DNA from: Gammaproteobacteria bacterium
GTDB taxonomy: Bacteria; Pseudomonadota; Gammaproteobacteria; Steroidobacterales; Woeseiaceae
Direction of reading: 5' to 3'
Assembly: GCA_029881015.1 (NCBI GenBank)
Contig: JAOUNK010000045.1
Span: 1-13,936 of the forward strand
DNA length: 13,936 nucleotides
Shown: positions 13,317-13,936 of the stretch, in pieces
Layout: every line of letters starts with the position of its first letter
How positions within the stretch are numbered: the stretch's first letter is position 1
Program-made: the position numbers and the translations under genes
The notes under the pieces: generated by a model
What the model was told of the DNA's origin: nothing
Database searches by the model: none
Seen by the model: the letters and a program-made list of their open reading frames with translations, nothing else

Positions 13317-13936
13317 GTGAGCCCCGGCAAAATTATCTTCCTGGCGCTTGTGCTGGCTTTTCCCGTCGCGGCACAGGCATCGGACGATGGCCTGGGTGAC
13401 GCAGGGCTGGATGAGATCGTCGTGGTCGCGACCAAGCGGGCCACGAGCATACGCGATGTTGCCGCCGATATTACGGTGATCACGGCGGCGGAACTGCAGG
13501 CGACGCTCGGGACGTCGCTTGAAGACGTATTCCGGTTTGTGCCCGGGGTGACGCAGCAGTCGTCGGGTTCGAGGTTTGGCACGGAAGGAATAACGATTCG
13601 CGGTATTGGCGGTAACAGGATCGCCATGGAGCTCGACGGCGTATCGCTCTCCGACCATTTCGCCATCGGCAACTTCGCCAACGCGACCCGGGATTTCGCC
13701 GACACCGGGCTCATTGGCCAGGTCGAGGTCCTGCGCGGTCCGGCGTCGGCCGTGTACGGCAGTTCGGCGCTTGGCGGGGTCGTCGCGATGCAGACCCTGC
13801 AGCCCTCTCAGTTTCCTGGTGACGACAAGCTCGCCGGTCGGGCGTCGCTGCTCTACCGCGGGCTCGATGCGAGCCGCAATACCGAGGCGAGTGTTGCCCT
13901 GCGTGGGCCAGGTACGGCGATGATACTTGCCGGCAG
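13317..13936 (+). CDS. TonB-dependent receptor, hemoglobin/heme type, 3' end cut by window edge
   Basis: 206 codons are visible from a GTG at 13317, with AGGAG at 13305-13309. The signal peptide covers residues 1-21 (hydrophobic core IIFLALVLAFPVAA, cleavage expected after AQA). A TonB-box-like DEIVVVATK lies at 32-40. The plug domain follows, with FVPGV (74-78), RGIGGNRIAMELDGV (95-109), the RDF segment at 125-127, and EVLRGPASAVYGSSALGGVVAM (137-158). GNR-x5-DGV, RDFxD and LRGPASAxYGSxALGGVV resemble the TonB-dependent hemoglobin/transferrin/lactoferrin receptor family, which takes heme or iron across the outer membrane. The C-terminal barrel lies beyond the edge, so the substrate remains an inference. 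The gene is divergent from the DNR-like regulator and shares its 300-bp control region. Confidence 0.85.
   Translation, partial: MSPGKIIFLALVLAFPVAAQASDDGLGDAGLDEIVVVATKRATSIRDVAADITVITAAELQATLGTSLEDVFRFVPGVTQQSSGSRFGTEGITIRGIGGNRIAMELDGVSLSDHFAIGNFANATRDFADTGLIGQVEVLRGPASAVYGSSALGGVVAMQTLQPSQFPGDDKLAGRASLLYRGLDASRNTEASVALRGPGTAMILAG

Noticed and set aside
13238..13714. A 158-codon minus-strand frame antisense to the receptor gene
   Set aside because: The plus strand carries a clear signal peptide and plug-domain motifs; the antisense peptide is Ser/Ala-rich shadow sequence.

Overview
This 13.9-kb window is GC-rich, gene-dense bacterial chromosome. It looks like a gammaproteobacterium, possibly an environmental or marine lineage. 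The case rests on four things: a TamA/TamB pair (so a double-membrane cell), a RimB/RimK ribosome-modification operon as known from pseudomonads, a DNR-type CRP/FNR regulator, and an FFLEELY-motif protein, which as I recall is mostly gammaproteobacterial. I see no rRNA, tRNA, insertion sequence, phage gene or CRISPR array. The species cannot be named from this window.

Left block, minus strand, 7839 down to 1: zntB (CorA-type transporter), tamA, tamB, an unusual Nramp-family transporter and a 3'-truncated FFLEELY-motif gene. zntB, tamA and tamB abut or overlap by a few bases. A 65-bp gap precedes the Nramp gene and 9 bp separate it from the last gene. The block reads as one transcription unit combining cation transport with outer-membrane protein assembly. 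A CaCA-family (YrbG-like) cation/Ca2+ exchanger is divergent from zntB across only 32 bp, so the promoters must overlap the coding ends.

Middle block, minus strand, 12187 down to 8874: rimB (retropepsin-like protease), an AstE/AspA-type zinc hydrolase, rimK (ATP-grasp glutamate ligase acting on ribosomal protein S6) and an mscS-type channel. The genes are tightly packed, with an ATGA overlap and gaps of 18 and 3 nt. RimK adds glutamates and RimB is reported to remove them in Pseudomonas. The embedded M14-like hydrolase could be a second tail-editing enzyme.

Right block: a DNR/FNR-like regulator on the minus strand (13016-12273) and a divergent, right-truncated TonB-dependent hemoglobin/heme-type receptor on the plus strand (from 13317) share a 300-bp control region. 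That region holds a canonical TTGAC-N4-ATCAA box matching the recognition helix of the regulator next door. It also holds an 18-codon small ORF with a strong ribosome binding site that overlaps the regulator start as ATGA, a possible 22-codon leader ORF before the receptor, and a hairpin able to hide the receptor's ribosome binding site. This control region and the rim operon are the parts most worth a second look.
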